Shown piece by piece: positions 1-4,951 of a stretch of DNA of 5,059 bases; positions within the stretch are counted from its first letter, which is position 1, and each line of letters begins with the position of its first letter. The translations under genes were made by a program, and so were the position numbers. The notes under the pieces were generated by a model that had not been told where the DNA came from, made no database searches, and saw nothing but the letters and a program-made list of their open reading frames with translations. The stretch is from positions 1-5,059 of the forward strand of contig JAHLWJ010000341.1 in the NCBI GenBank assembly GCA_019057975.1, written 5' to 3'. Source of the DNA: Promethearchaeota archaeon. GTDB taxonomy: Archaea; Asgardarchaeota; Lokiarchaeia; Sigynarchaeales; SOKP01.

Positions 1-7
1 ATTTACT

Positions 8-13
8 AAGGTG
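8..13 (+). promoter_or_regulatory. Shine-Dalgarno site of mch
   Basis: AAGGTG followed by seven bases and then the ATG at 21. GGTGA matches the archaeal anti-Shine-Dalgarno complement (GGAGGTGATC). The codon directly before the ATG is an in-frame TAA (18-20), so no longer reading is possible. This is the only convincing ribosome binding site among the genes here; the others look leaderless or lack one. Confidence 0.75.
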
Positions 14-20
14 AAAATAA

Positions 21-1016
21 ATGCATCATATAAGAATAAATGAGCTTGCAAGAAACATTGTAGAGAAGATAATCAACAAGAAAGATTTATATAAGGCCAG
101 TATAATTGAATTAGCTAATAATTCTACTATTTTAGATATGACAAATGCCTCATGGAGAGGGGGAAAATTGGTGGGAGAAATTTGTATGGGTGGTTTAGGA
201 ACTGTAGAATTTTCTCATTATAATTTAGATGGGCATTTCATACCAAGTGTTACTGTTCATACTTCAGAGCCATTAATTTCATGTATAGCTTCTCAATTAG
301 CAGGTTGGAATGTGAAATTGAAGAAAGAAGTAGAAAAAAATGGACAAATGAAAAAAAAAGTCATTTTTCAGTCATTAGGTTCAGGACCTGCTCGAGCTAA
401 AAGTAAAGTCGAAAAAATATTTAATGAAATTGATTACATAGATAATTCTGATTGTGCAGTTATTGTTTTTGAGACCCCAAAATTACCAAATGAAGAAGTC
501 ATGAATATTGTTGCTGAAAAATGTGGTGTTGATACAAGTAAAACTTATGCAGTTTGCGCGCCAACAGCGTGTTTAACAGGATCTATTCAAGTGGCAGCAA
601 GAATTGTAGAAACAGGTGTTCACAAATTACATGAGATTAAATTTCCAATAGAATTAATCAGAAACGGGTATGGGACAACAACAATTGCTCCAATTGCGAA
701 AGATGATTTAGGAGCAATGGGACGCACTAATGATTCCATAAGCGCAGGTGGAATGACATACTATACTATCGACGTTGAGAAAGAAAAAGAAGAAGAATTA
801 TTCGAGCTTATAAAAAAGGGTCCAGCAAATACATCTTCTAGTTATGGAAAACCATTCATCGAAACATTTAAAAAGGCAAATTATAACTTTTATGATATTG
901 ATCCAGGATTATTTGCTCCAGCAACATACACTTTAACTAATATTAAAACAGGGAAAAGTTTAACTGTTGGAAAAGTAAATCATGAATTATTAAAACAATC
1001 TTATGGATTAGATTAG
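21..1016 (+). CDS. mch: Methenyltetrahydromethanopterin cyclohydrolase (Mch)
   Basis: Cytoplasmic enzyme that interconverts N5,N10-methenyl-H4MPT and N5-formyl-H4MPT. This is a C1 step of methanogenesis and of the archaeal methyl branch of the Wood-Ljungdahl pathway. The 331 residues span the family (about 315-325 usual). Recognisable blocks are GGLGTVEFS (57-65), SQLAGW (91-96), LGSGPARA (119-126), CAPTACLTGSIQ (179-190), ARIVETG (193-199), AMGRTND (232-238), YGKPF (275-279) and DPGLFAPA (294-301). By family knowledge, Arg194 and Glu197 in ARIVETG match the catalytic Arg/Glu pair described for Archaeoglobus Mch, and Glu151 matches its other active-site Glu. The start is fixed by the TAA just upstream and a good Shine-Dalgarno. 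Oddity: about a dozen extra Lys-rich residues near 100-113, between AGW and LGSGPARA. No other C1 gene is visible nearby. The gene is intact; the assignment is firm. Confidence 0.97.
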   Translation: MHHIRINELARNIVEKIINKKDLYKASIIELANNSTILDMTNASWRGGKLVGEICMGGLGTVEFSHYNLDGHFIPSVTVHTSEPLISCIASQLAGWNVKLKKEVEKNGQMKKKVIFQSLGSGPARAKSKVEKIFNEIDYIDNSDCAVIVFETPKLPNEEVMNIVAEKCGVDTSKTYAVCAPTACLTGSIQVAARIVETGVHKLHEIKFPIELIRNGYGTTTIAPIAKDDLGAMGRTNDSISAGGMTYYTIDVEKEKEEELFELIKKGPANTSSSYGKPFIETFKKANYNFYDIDPGLFAPATYTLTNIKTGKSLTVGKVNHELLKQSYGLD

Positions 1017-1047
1017 TTGAAAAAATAAAAACTTTGTTCTAATACCA

Positions 1048-1075
1048 TTAATTTTTTTATTTTATAAAAATAAAG
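1048..1075. terminator. Bidirectional oligo-T terminators between convergent genes
   Basis: The 60-base spacer between mch and the convergent gene holds TTTTTTTATTTT on the plus strand (1052-1063). On the minus strand it holds TTTATTTTTAT (read from 1074 down to 1064). Archaeal RNA polymerase terminates at U-rich tracts, so each gene has a plausible terminator. The two tracts are partly complementary to each other, but no GC-rich stem is present. Confidence 0.5.
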
Positions 1076-1076
1076 C

Positions 1077-2147
1077 CTATATATTGGTGAGTTCTTCTTG
1101 ATACTTTAAAATTTCATTTACAGAAATATCCTTATCAAAATTTATTTTTTTATGTATCCCTAAATATGCGCATGCAAGATTAGCAGCAGCAGCAATTTCG
1201 GCTTTTTTAAGGGTTACAGAATATTCATCCTGCTGAATTTGTTCTTCTTGGTAAGTATTTTCTTTATATCGATTATCTTGAATTGTAGTAGCTCTTTCAT
1301 TTTTCATCTGATATAATAAAGATGCCATTTTATCGGCTACTTTAAAAGGTAACTGGTTCTTAACAATTAAACGAATTATATTATTTACGTCAAAATAATT
1401 CAAAGTTTCATATTTAGCACGTAGAAAACTTTTAAGATTTTCAGAGTCTTTTTCACACTCAATTTCTGTCCAATCATGGATGGCTAGTTTTCTTCTAAAG
1501 TATATCAGCTCCCAATCAATTTCCAGTTCTTTCAGAAATTCGAGTAATTTTATATCATTAGGTTTTCTTGATTCTATAATAATATAAAGCTGAAGACCGT
1601 AATATTTATGCTCCTGTTGAAGGAAAAAGCCTCTTTGTTGCATAGATGCGAGAATCAATAACTTTATTGAAAAAACCTTATCGGAAACATTCTTTTTGCT
1701 ACAATTTAAGTAAATTACATTTCCCTCTTCACTGATATATTCACAATCTAAAAATCCTAGAATACTCTCTTTATTTTCTTTTATAAATTTATTTAATCCA
1801 GTAAGAGTAGGTTTTACATCAAAACGCTTTAAATCATCTTGTCCAATAGTAACATAATCATTATAATTACTTCCAATAGCAAGTTTTATAGCATTTAATT
1901 TAAACTCTTTATCTATTCCAAATACTTTTTGAAAAGCTTCATTTATGGGAAACACCTCATCTTCGAGAATCTTAACATCTGCTATAGAACTCTCATATGG
2001 TTCAGGGTCACTTAACATCTTATTCAACACAGGCGCTTCTGAAGCCTCTACTTCAATTTCATATGATTTTGCTAAGTCTCTTCGAATAATGCAAACAGAT
2101 CTCTTTTTTTTATTAAATATTGAAAGCGAATTGTTATCATCAAGCAC
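1077..2147 (-). CDS. Hypothetical protein, about 356 residues or more, family not recognised
   Basis: I do not recognise this protein. As read from a GTG at 2147 it has 356 residues, mixed alpha/beta composition, no signal peptide and no membrane segment, so it is probably cytoplasmic. Residues 1-285 look like one or two folded domains, with beta-like stretches such as GNVIYLNCS and YGLQLYIIIES. Residues about 286-312 are a polar Gln/Glu/Asn-rich linker. A short Ala-rich helix (AEIAAAANLACAYLGI, 317-332) and a charged C-terminal tail follow. The GTG has no Shine-Dalgarno, and the same frame stays open upstream to a TGA at 2219-2217, with protein-like sequence (for example SEDAENKFFEKFRAV just before the GTG). 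The TATA box at 2262-2270 predicts a transcript starting near 2241. The true start is therefore probably near 2210-2220, either at a rare codon or after a one-base error in an A5 run. It converges on mch. Coding is likely; the function is unknown. Confidence 0.85.
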   Translation of the reverse strand: MLDDNNSLSIFNKKKRSVCIIRRDLAKSYEIEVEASEAPVLNKMLSDPEPYESSIADVKILEDEVFPINEAFQKVFGIDKEFKLNAIKLAIGSNYNDYVTIGQDDLKRFDVKPTLTGLNKFIKENKESILGFLDCEYISEEGNVIYLNCSKKNVSDKVFSIKLLILASMQQRGFFLQQEHKYYGLQLYIIIESRKPNDIKLLEFLKELEIDWELIYFRRKLAIHDWTEIECEKDSENLKSFLRAKYETLNYFDVNNIIRLIVKNQLPFKVADKMASLLYQMKNERATTIQDNRYKENTYQEEQIQQDEYSVTLKKAEIAAAANLACAYLGIHKKINFDKDISVNEILKYQEELTNI

Positions 2148-2227
2148 CGCTCGAAATTTCTCAAAGAATTTGTTTTCTGCGTCCTCTGAGCCTACTCTTC
2201 TTCTTCGAATTTTTAATCAACTAATTA

Positions 2228-2266
2228 GTTAATTTATTTAATTAATTTATTTAGTTAATTTATTTA
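2228..2266. repeat. 13-bp tandem repeat, three copies
   Basis: There are three abutting units: GTTAATTTATTTA (2228-2240), ATTAATTTATTTA (2241-2253) and GTTAATTTATTTA (2254-2266). Only the first base of the middle unit differs. They lie between the TATA box and the likely start of the unrecognised minus-strand gene, so they would cover its initiation region or 5' leader. They could be a slippage product of AT-rich DNA or repeated protein-binding sites. Confidence 0.85.
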
Positions 2267-2270
2267 TAAA
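2262..2270 (-). promoter_or_regulatory. TATA box of the unrecognised minus-strand gene
   Basis: On the minus strand this reads TTTATAAAT, a good match to archaeal TATA boxes (TTTAWATA-like). The start of transcription would fall about 25 bases downstream, near 2241. That leaves roughly 20-30 bases before the probable translation start at 2210-2220, but about 95 bases before the GTG at 2147. The whole region is AT-rich, so chance matches are possible. Confidence 0.5.
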
Positions 2271-2310
2271 ATTTTTATCTTAAATTCTTAACTAAAAGAA
2301 ATTATTCCTC

Positions 2311-2336
2311 TTAGTTTTTTATTAAATTAAAACTAA
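2311..2336. repeat. 8-bp inverted repeat in spacer
   Basis: TTAGTTTT (2311-2318) and AAAACTAA (2329-2336) form a perfect 8-bp stem with a 10-base loop, between the two minus-strand genes. The stem is A/T-rich, so it is weak as RNA. It may help end transcription of the 59-codon gene or may be chance. Nothing else is recognisable at 2271-2384. Confidence 0.35.
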
Positions 2337-2384
2337 AACAGCCTTAAAACTAAATAATTTATAAATGGATACTAGAATTTTATC

Positions 2385-2399
2385 AAAAAACTAATAATT
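2385..2399 (-). terminator. Oligo-T terminator of the small minus-strand gene
   Basis: On the minus strand, TAATTATTAG is followed by six T residues (2390 down to 2385), starting a few bases after the stop codon of the 59-codon gene. This is a plausible archaeal U-tract terminator with no strong hairpin. Confidence 0.4.
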
Positions 2400-2402
2400 A
2401 TC

Positions 2403-2582
2403 TTATTCTAATTCCTCTTCTAAGAAATAATTGTCATCCTTCTTTATATAAACAGTCGTAGAACCAAAATTATTACGAACAGTATATTTATCTCCTTGAA
2501 CATCTAATATTTCTATCGAATATGATAGTCTCCTTTTATTTAGGATATCTTCAACTATTTTTTTCTCTTCTTTAGAATCCAT
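2403..2582 (-). CDS. Small acidic hypothetical protein, 59 residues
   Basis: The frame runs from an ATG at 2582 to a TAA at 2405-2403. The protein begins MDSKEEKKIVEDIL and ends YFLEEELE. Residues 1-20 look like a charged amphipathic helix. Residues about 21-50 look like three short beta strands (SIEILDV, KYTVRN, TTVYIKK) joined by polar turns, followed by an acidic tail. There is no Cys, no signal peptide and no membrane segment. The balanced composition, unlike the Phe/Ile/Asn/Lys bias of random AT-rich frames, argues that it is real. There is no Shine-Dalgarno, as for its neighbours. It lies upstream of the 356-residue gene on the same strand, but the wide gap, a T6 tract and a separate TATA box suggest separate transcripts. 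I do not recognise a family. Confidence 0.65.
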   Translation of the reverse strand: MDSKEEKKIVEDILNKRRLSYSIEILDVQGDKYTVRNNFGSTTVYIKKDDNYFLEEELE

Positions 2583-2624
2583 AACTAAGATTTATATTTC
2601 AAATCAAAAAAATTTTACTATTTT

Positions 2625-2640
2625 TACCAACATATCGGTA
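2625..2640. promoter_or_regulatory. Imperfect palindrome upstream of the 59-codon gene
   Basis: TACCAACATATCGGTA has TACC/GGTA arms around an eight-base centre; 12 of its 16 bases match its own reverse complement. An outer pair, TTTACTA (2614-2620) and TAGTAAA (2639-2645), adds further dyad symmetry. It lies just downstream of a TATA-like TTTAAATT (minus strand, 2650-2643) and 43 bases before the ATG. That position suits a repressor operator. The GC content of the arms stands out in this AT-rich spacer. Confidence 0.35.
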
Positions 2641-2642
2641 GT

Positions 2643-2650
2643 AAATTTAA
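2643..2650 (-). promoter_or_regulatory. Possible TATA box of the 59-codon gene
   Basis: TTTAAATT on the minus strand would place the transcription start near 2622 and leave an untranslated leader of about 40 bases. It is a weak call: the alternative is the stronger TATATATA at 2687-2694, which is symmetric and could also serve the minus strand. Confidence 0.3.
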
Positions 2651-2685
2651 AGATTGTAGACTCTTTTCCATGTATTATTGAGATC

Positions 2686-2695
2686 TTATATATAC
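2686..2695 (+). promoter_or_regulatory. Strong TATA-like element in the divergent spacer
   Basis: TTATATATAC has the alternating TATATATA core (2687-2694) of archaeal promoters. Read on the plus strand it would start transcription near 2716, just before three inverted repeats. The core is symmetric, so it could also work leftward for the 59-codon gene. It is too far from the glycosyltransferase ATG (about 250 bases) to be that gene's only promoter. Confidence 0.4.
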
Positions 2696-2721
2696 TTATT
2701 AGATCAGCAAGTATAAACTTA

Positions 2722-2762
2722 AAATAGAATTGCGATTGAATCAAAAAAGTGGAATTCTATTT
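2722..2762. repeat. 10-bp perfect inverted repeat
   Basis: AAATAGAATT (2722-2731) and AATTCTATTT (2753-2762) are perfect reverse complements around a 21-base loop. The right arm shares AATT (2753-2756) with the next, larger dyad, so the two stems cannot form together. Confidence 0.8.
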
Positions 2763-2820
2763 CCTAAATGAAAAAATTGAGGTTTTAATAACGGTTATTT
2801 TTTCATTAGGGGTAATTCCA
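2750..2820. repeat. 71-bp interrupted palindrome
   Basis: The outer arms are TGGAATT (2750-2756) and AATTCCA (2814-2820). The inner arms are CCTAAATGAAAAAAT (2763-2777) and ATTTTTTCATTAGG (2797-2810), which pair over 14 bp with one bulged A. An internal alternative hairpin is AATAAC / GTTATT (2787-2799, one-base centre). It is the largest dyad in the window. It resembles a small hairpin element, but no target-site duplication is visible. Confidence 0.8.
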
Positions 2821-2824
2821 TGAT

Positions 2825-2855
2825 TTTATTAAAAATCGGAGTTTTTTTTAATAAA
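2825..2855. repeat. 11-bp perfect inverted repeat with T8 tract
   Basis: TTTATTAAAAA (2825-2835) and TTTTTAATAAA (2845-2855) are perfect reverse complements around a nine-base loop containing CGGAG. Eight consecutive T residues (2842-2849) run into the right arm. On the plus strand this could stop transcription coming from upstream, insulating the glycosyltransferase promoter at 2911. Confidence 0.75.
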
Positions 2856-2910
2856 CAGTTTAATAAATAAATGAGTATTTCATTAAAATATCTACATAGC
2901 AAGATTTTGC

Positions 2911-2918
2911 ATATAATT
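2911..2918 (+). promoter_or_regulatory. TATA box of the glycosyltransferase gene (leaderless)
   Basis: ATATAATT is centred about 27 bases before the ATG at 2941, the distance expected between a TATA box and the transcription start in archaea. No Shine-Dalgarno sequence lies in the bases just before the ATG. Together these indicate a leaderless mRNA starting at or next to the A of the ATG. Confidence 0.55.
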
Positions 2919-2940
2919 GATCTCTCGTCTCTGAAGCATT

Positions 2941-4191
2941 ATGGTTCAACAGAAGCTTGACATTGGATTTTTCACTAGTATGTATAGTCAAACTAATGGT
3001 ACAGCCCATGCTGTGCGATTCCTATCGGAGGCAGTCGCAAAACATACGGGTCATACAGTACATGTTTATGCACCTGGAATTCAAAAACCGAAAAACATAC
3101 CAAAAAATCTCTATCTTCATAATTTTTTTGGTGCAAAAATAGCGCCAAAAACCGGGTTTGTTCTAAGTTTTCCTATCCATAAATACTTTTTCTGCCATCA
3201 TGATTATTTAGACATTGCTCATATTCATACACATGCAACATTTGGTAGTATGGCGATAAATTGGTCAAAATATATGGGGATCCCAATGGCCGGAACTCAT
3301 AATTCCCCCCTTTCCTTTTATACCTCTCAATATATACCTATAGTGGGGGGTCTTTTATCTAAAATGGATTGGGTCTGGCGATATGAAAGACATATCTTAG
3401 ATAAATATGATCTTGTATCAGTACCGACAAAATCTAAGAAAAATTTGCTTAGGAAGCAGAGATTTAAAGAACCCATCGTCTGTCTTTCTAATGGGATTCA
3501 TGATAGCTATTTCACTGATGTTAAGGAAAACGGAGTTCGGGATAAGTATAACTTAGATAATAAAAAGATTCTACTCTATGCTTCAAGACTTTCTCCTGAG
3601 AAGCATCAATTAAGTATTATTAAAATATTTAAGAAAATTCATAAAGAGGTACCCAATACACATTTAGTACTTGTAGGCAGCGACGGACCATCAACTTCAC
3701 ATGTTCTAAAACTTATTAAGAAGAAGAATTATAAAGATTTTGTCTCTTATTTAGGTAGAGTCCCATTCAACGATTTATTGAAACTTTACAATACAGCTGA
3801 TTTATCTTGCCTATGGTCTTGGATAGAAGCAGAAGGACTGGTACTTCTAGAAAGTATGGCTCAAGGAACACCATGTATAGGTTCTAATAGTATTGGAATT
3901 TCAGATGTAATAAGGCACGGGCAAACTGGATATTTAAGTCAGGATTTAAATGATTTTAAGGATAGAGTAATAAAACTATTCAAAGATGATGATCTTCGAC
4001 TTGAGATGGGTAAAAATGCTAGAAAAGTTGCTGAAAATTATAGGATAAGCCATGTTGCAAAAACCTGGGTAAAATTATATAAGTTTTTGATTAATGAGCT
4101 TTACCCACTTAGGTATTACAAAAAAGAGCGGAAAGAGAGGATAAGGCTAGTAAAGGAGTTTATACACAAATTACCAATAGTTAGTTTTTAA
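2941..4191 (+). CDS. GT4-family (GT-B fold) glycosyltransferase
   Basis: The 416-residue protein is a complete two-domain GT-B enzyme, the usual length for GT4. The N-terminal acceptor domain opens with LDIGFFTSMYSQTNGTAHAV (6-25), the glycine-loop region typical of diacylglycerol glucosyltransferase-like GT4 enzymes. HIHTHATFGSMA (94-105) and AGTHNS (117-122) follow. The C-terminal nucleotide-sugar domain has YASRLSPEKH (213-222), whose Arg216 and Lys221 would hold the donor phosphates, VLVGSDGPS (243-251), and the E-x7-E motif Glu296...Glu304 in EAEGLVLLES. These enzymes transfer a sugar from a nucleotide-sugar donor with retention of configuration. No transmembrane segment is present, but the Lys/Arg-rich tail (about 391-410) could bind the membrane face. 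A lipid or lipid-carrier acceptor is plausible; the substrate cannot be read from the sequence. The start is supported by the TATA spacing. It converges on the archaemetzincin gene. Family assignment is firm. Confidence 0.93.
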   Translation: MVQQKLDIGFFTSMYSQTNGTAHAVRFLSEAVAKHTGHTVHVYAPGIQKPKNIPKNLYLHNFFGAKIAPKTGFVLSFPIHKYFFCHHDYLDIAHIHTHATFGSMAINWSKYMGIPMAGTHNSPLSFYTSQYIPIVGGLLSKMDWVWRYERHILDKYDLVSVPTKSKKNLLRKQRFKEPIVCLSNGIHDSYFTDVKENGVRDKYNLDNKKILLYASRLSPEKHQLSIIKIFKKIHKEVPNTHLVLVGSDGPSTSHVLKLIKKKNYKDFVSYLGRVPFNDLLKLYNTADLSCLWSWIEAEGLVLLESMAQGTPCIGSNSIGISDVIRHGQTGYLSQDLNDFKDRVIKLFKDDDLRLEMGKNARKVAENYRISHVAKTWVKLYKFLINELYPLRYYKKERKERIRLVKEFIHKLPIVSF

Positions 4192-4203
4192 ATTGTGAGT
4201 TTT

Positions 4204-4246
4204 ATTAGAAATTGAAATCTTTTCTAATTTTATCTAGTTTTATTTT
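4204..4246 (+). terminator. Possible hairpin and T-rich terminator of the glycosyltransferase gene
   Basis: ATTAGAAA (4204-4211) and TTTCTAAT (4221-4228) form an 8-bp stem with a nine-base loop, starting 13 bases after the glycosyltransferase stop codon. T-rich sequence (TTTTATCTAGTTTTATTTT, 4228-4246) follows on the plus strand. The element lies inside the 3' end of the convergent gene, so the two transcripts would overlap. The last codons of that gene constrain part of this sequence, hence modest confidence. Confidence 0.4.
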
Positions 4247-4951
4247 ACAGATTTCACATAAATAATATGATTTCTTATCAATTTCATCAATATTTTTAGA
4301 AAACCTCATAACACAGGAATTTTCCTCACAATGGGTAAACCCCATTAAAATATGTCCTATTTCATGAATTATTTCCTTAATAACTCTTTGTTCAAATAGT
4401 TCATTATCTTTTTGTCTATCATAAAATTGCTCTTTCAGTTTAAGTGTAGATACTACACTACATCGATGTTTTAAGTGAGTCTCTCCAAATAAAAATAATA
4501 CATTGTCGTCACTACTCGAATAAATAGGAAGATCTGTGAGGGCAATTATCATACCAAGTCTATCTTTCGTTCTTATATCTATTAATGATTGATAAAATTT
4601 ATTAGTGGGGTGAATACTTAACTTATCATTGATTCCTTTCATTTCTTTATACTCTTTTTTTACACCTTTAGAGAGAAGTTCTTTTGAAAAATTATATTGC
4701 CCTAAATTTATAATCTCAAAAAAGTAGGAATCAAAAATTTGATTCAAGTAAGATTCGATTTGTCTAAACAACTTAGCATCAAAATCGGCATAAAACAAAA
4801 TTCCCAAATGACAAGGTAATATTAGTTTTTTCAACTCATCATCTACTAATTCAAATTCTTCGGAATAAGAAATTCCGATTCTTGTAACAAGTTTTTTTAA
4901 TTTTTCCTTGTATTTGCGTATTTTCTGCTCATATTTTCGAAACTTAGGCAT
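4205..4951 (-). CDS. amzA: Archaemetzincin-type zinc metalloprotease (peptidase family M54)
   Basis: The 248-residue protein reads from an ATG at 4951. The catalytic signature is HEIGHILMGFTHC (196-208): His196, His200 and His207 would bind the catalytic zinc and Glu197 is the general base. ENSCVM follows (Met215 as Met-turn), then CEIC at 232-235. Cys208, Cys213, Cys232 and Cys235 match the four-cysteine structural zinc site that defines archaemetzincins. Upstream, TKDRLGMIIALTDLPI (128-143) and NVLFLFGETH (150-159) match the family core. Two oddities: the stretch from His200 to Gly204 is one residue longer than the usual HExxHxxGxxHC spacing, and residues 1 to about 45 are a Lys-rich, probably helical extension before the catalytic domain, longer than typical archaeal AmzA. 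No signal peptide or membrane segment is seen, so it is likely cytoplasmic. Natural substrates of the family are poorly known. It converges on the glycosyltransferase gene. No Shine-Dalgarno precedes the ATG. Confidence 0.92.
   Translation of the reverse strand: MPKFRKYEQKIRKYKEKLKKLVTRIGISYSEEFELVDDELKKLILPCHLGILFYADFDAKLFRQIESYLNQIFDSYFFEIINLGQYNFSKELLSKGVKKEYKEMKGINDKLSIHPTNKFYQSLIDIRTKDRLGMIIALTDLPIYSSSDDNVLFLFGETHLKHRCSVVSTLKLKEQFYDRQKDNELFEQRVIKEIIHEIGHILMGFTHCEENSCVMRFSKNIDEIDKKSYYLCEICKIKLDKIRKDFNF

Larger units (their letters stand above)
2716..2849 (+). ncRNA. Candidate structured RNA or leader element (unproven)
   Basis: A possible transcript unit: the TATA-like element at 2687-2694 predicts a start near 2716; the body holds two long competing inverted repeats plus a third; and a T8 tract (2842-2849) inside the third repeat would act as an archaeal terminator. 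The glycosyltransferase has its own TATA box downstream, so this segment need not be its leader. The stems are mostly A/U pairs and no known RNA family is recognised. The segment could equally be a protein-binding regulatory region or chance AT-rich symmetry. Unsure; listed because the parts fall in a sensible order. Confidence 0.25.

Noticed and set aside
1017..1076. tRNA or other RNA gene in the mch downstream spacer
   Set aside because: Only oligo-A/T tracts are present; no cloverleaf, GC-rich segment or conserved tRNA bases.
1945..2232. Open frame of 95 codons on the plus strand
   Set aside because: It lies almost wholly antisense to the unrecognised minus-strand gene and its 5' extension, is Ser/Leu-rich as expected of a shadow frame, has no ribosome site or promoter of its own, and has no recognisable motif.
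2228..2336. Possible CRISPR or repeat array
   Set aside because: The repeats are 13 bp, abut without spacers, and are almost pure AT; no leader or cas gene is present.
2820..2870. 16-codon frame MILLKIGVFFNKQFNK preceded by a Shine-Dalgarno-like AGGGGT
   Set aside because: The spacing is good and it could be a leader peptide, but it is very short, built of AT-rich codons, overlaps the 71-bp palindrome and the 11-bp inverted repeat, and is separated from the next gene by that gene's own TATA box.
2871..2960. 29-codon frame starting right after the previous one and overlapping the glycosyltransferase start
   Set aside because: It contains the TATA box and would be absent from a leaderless transcript. 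The overlap is most simply chance.
2957..3142. Open frame of 61 codons on the plus strand
   Set aside because: It lies inside the N-terminal domain of the glycosyltransferase in another frame, and that domain is clearly coding in its own frame.
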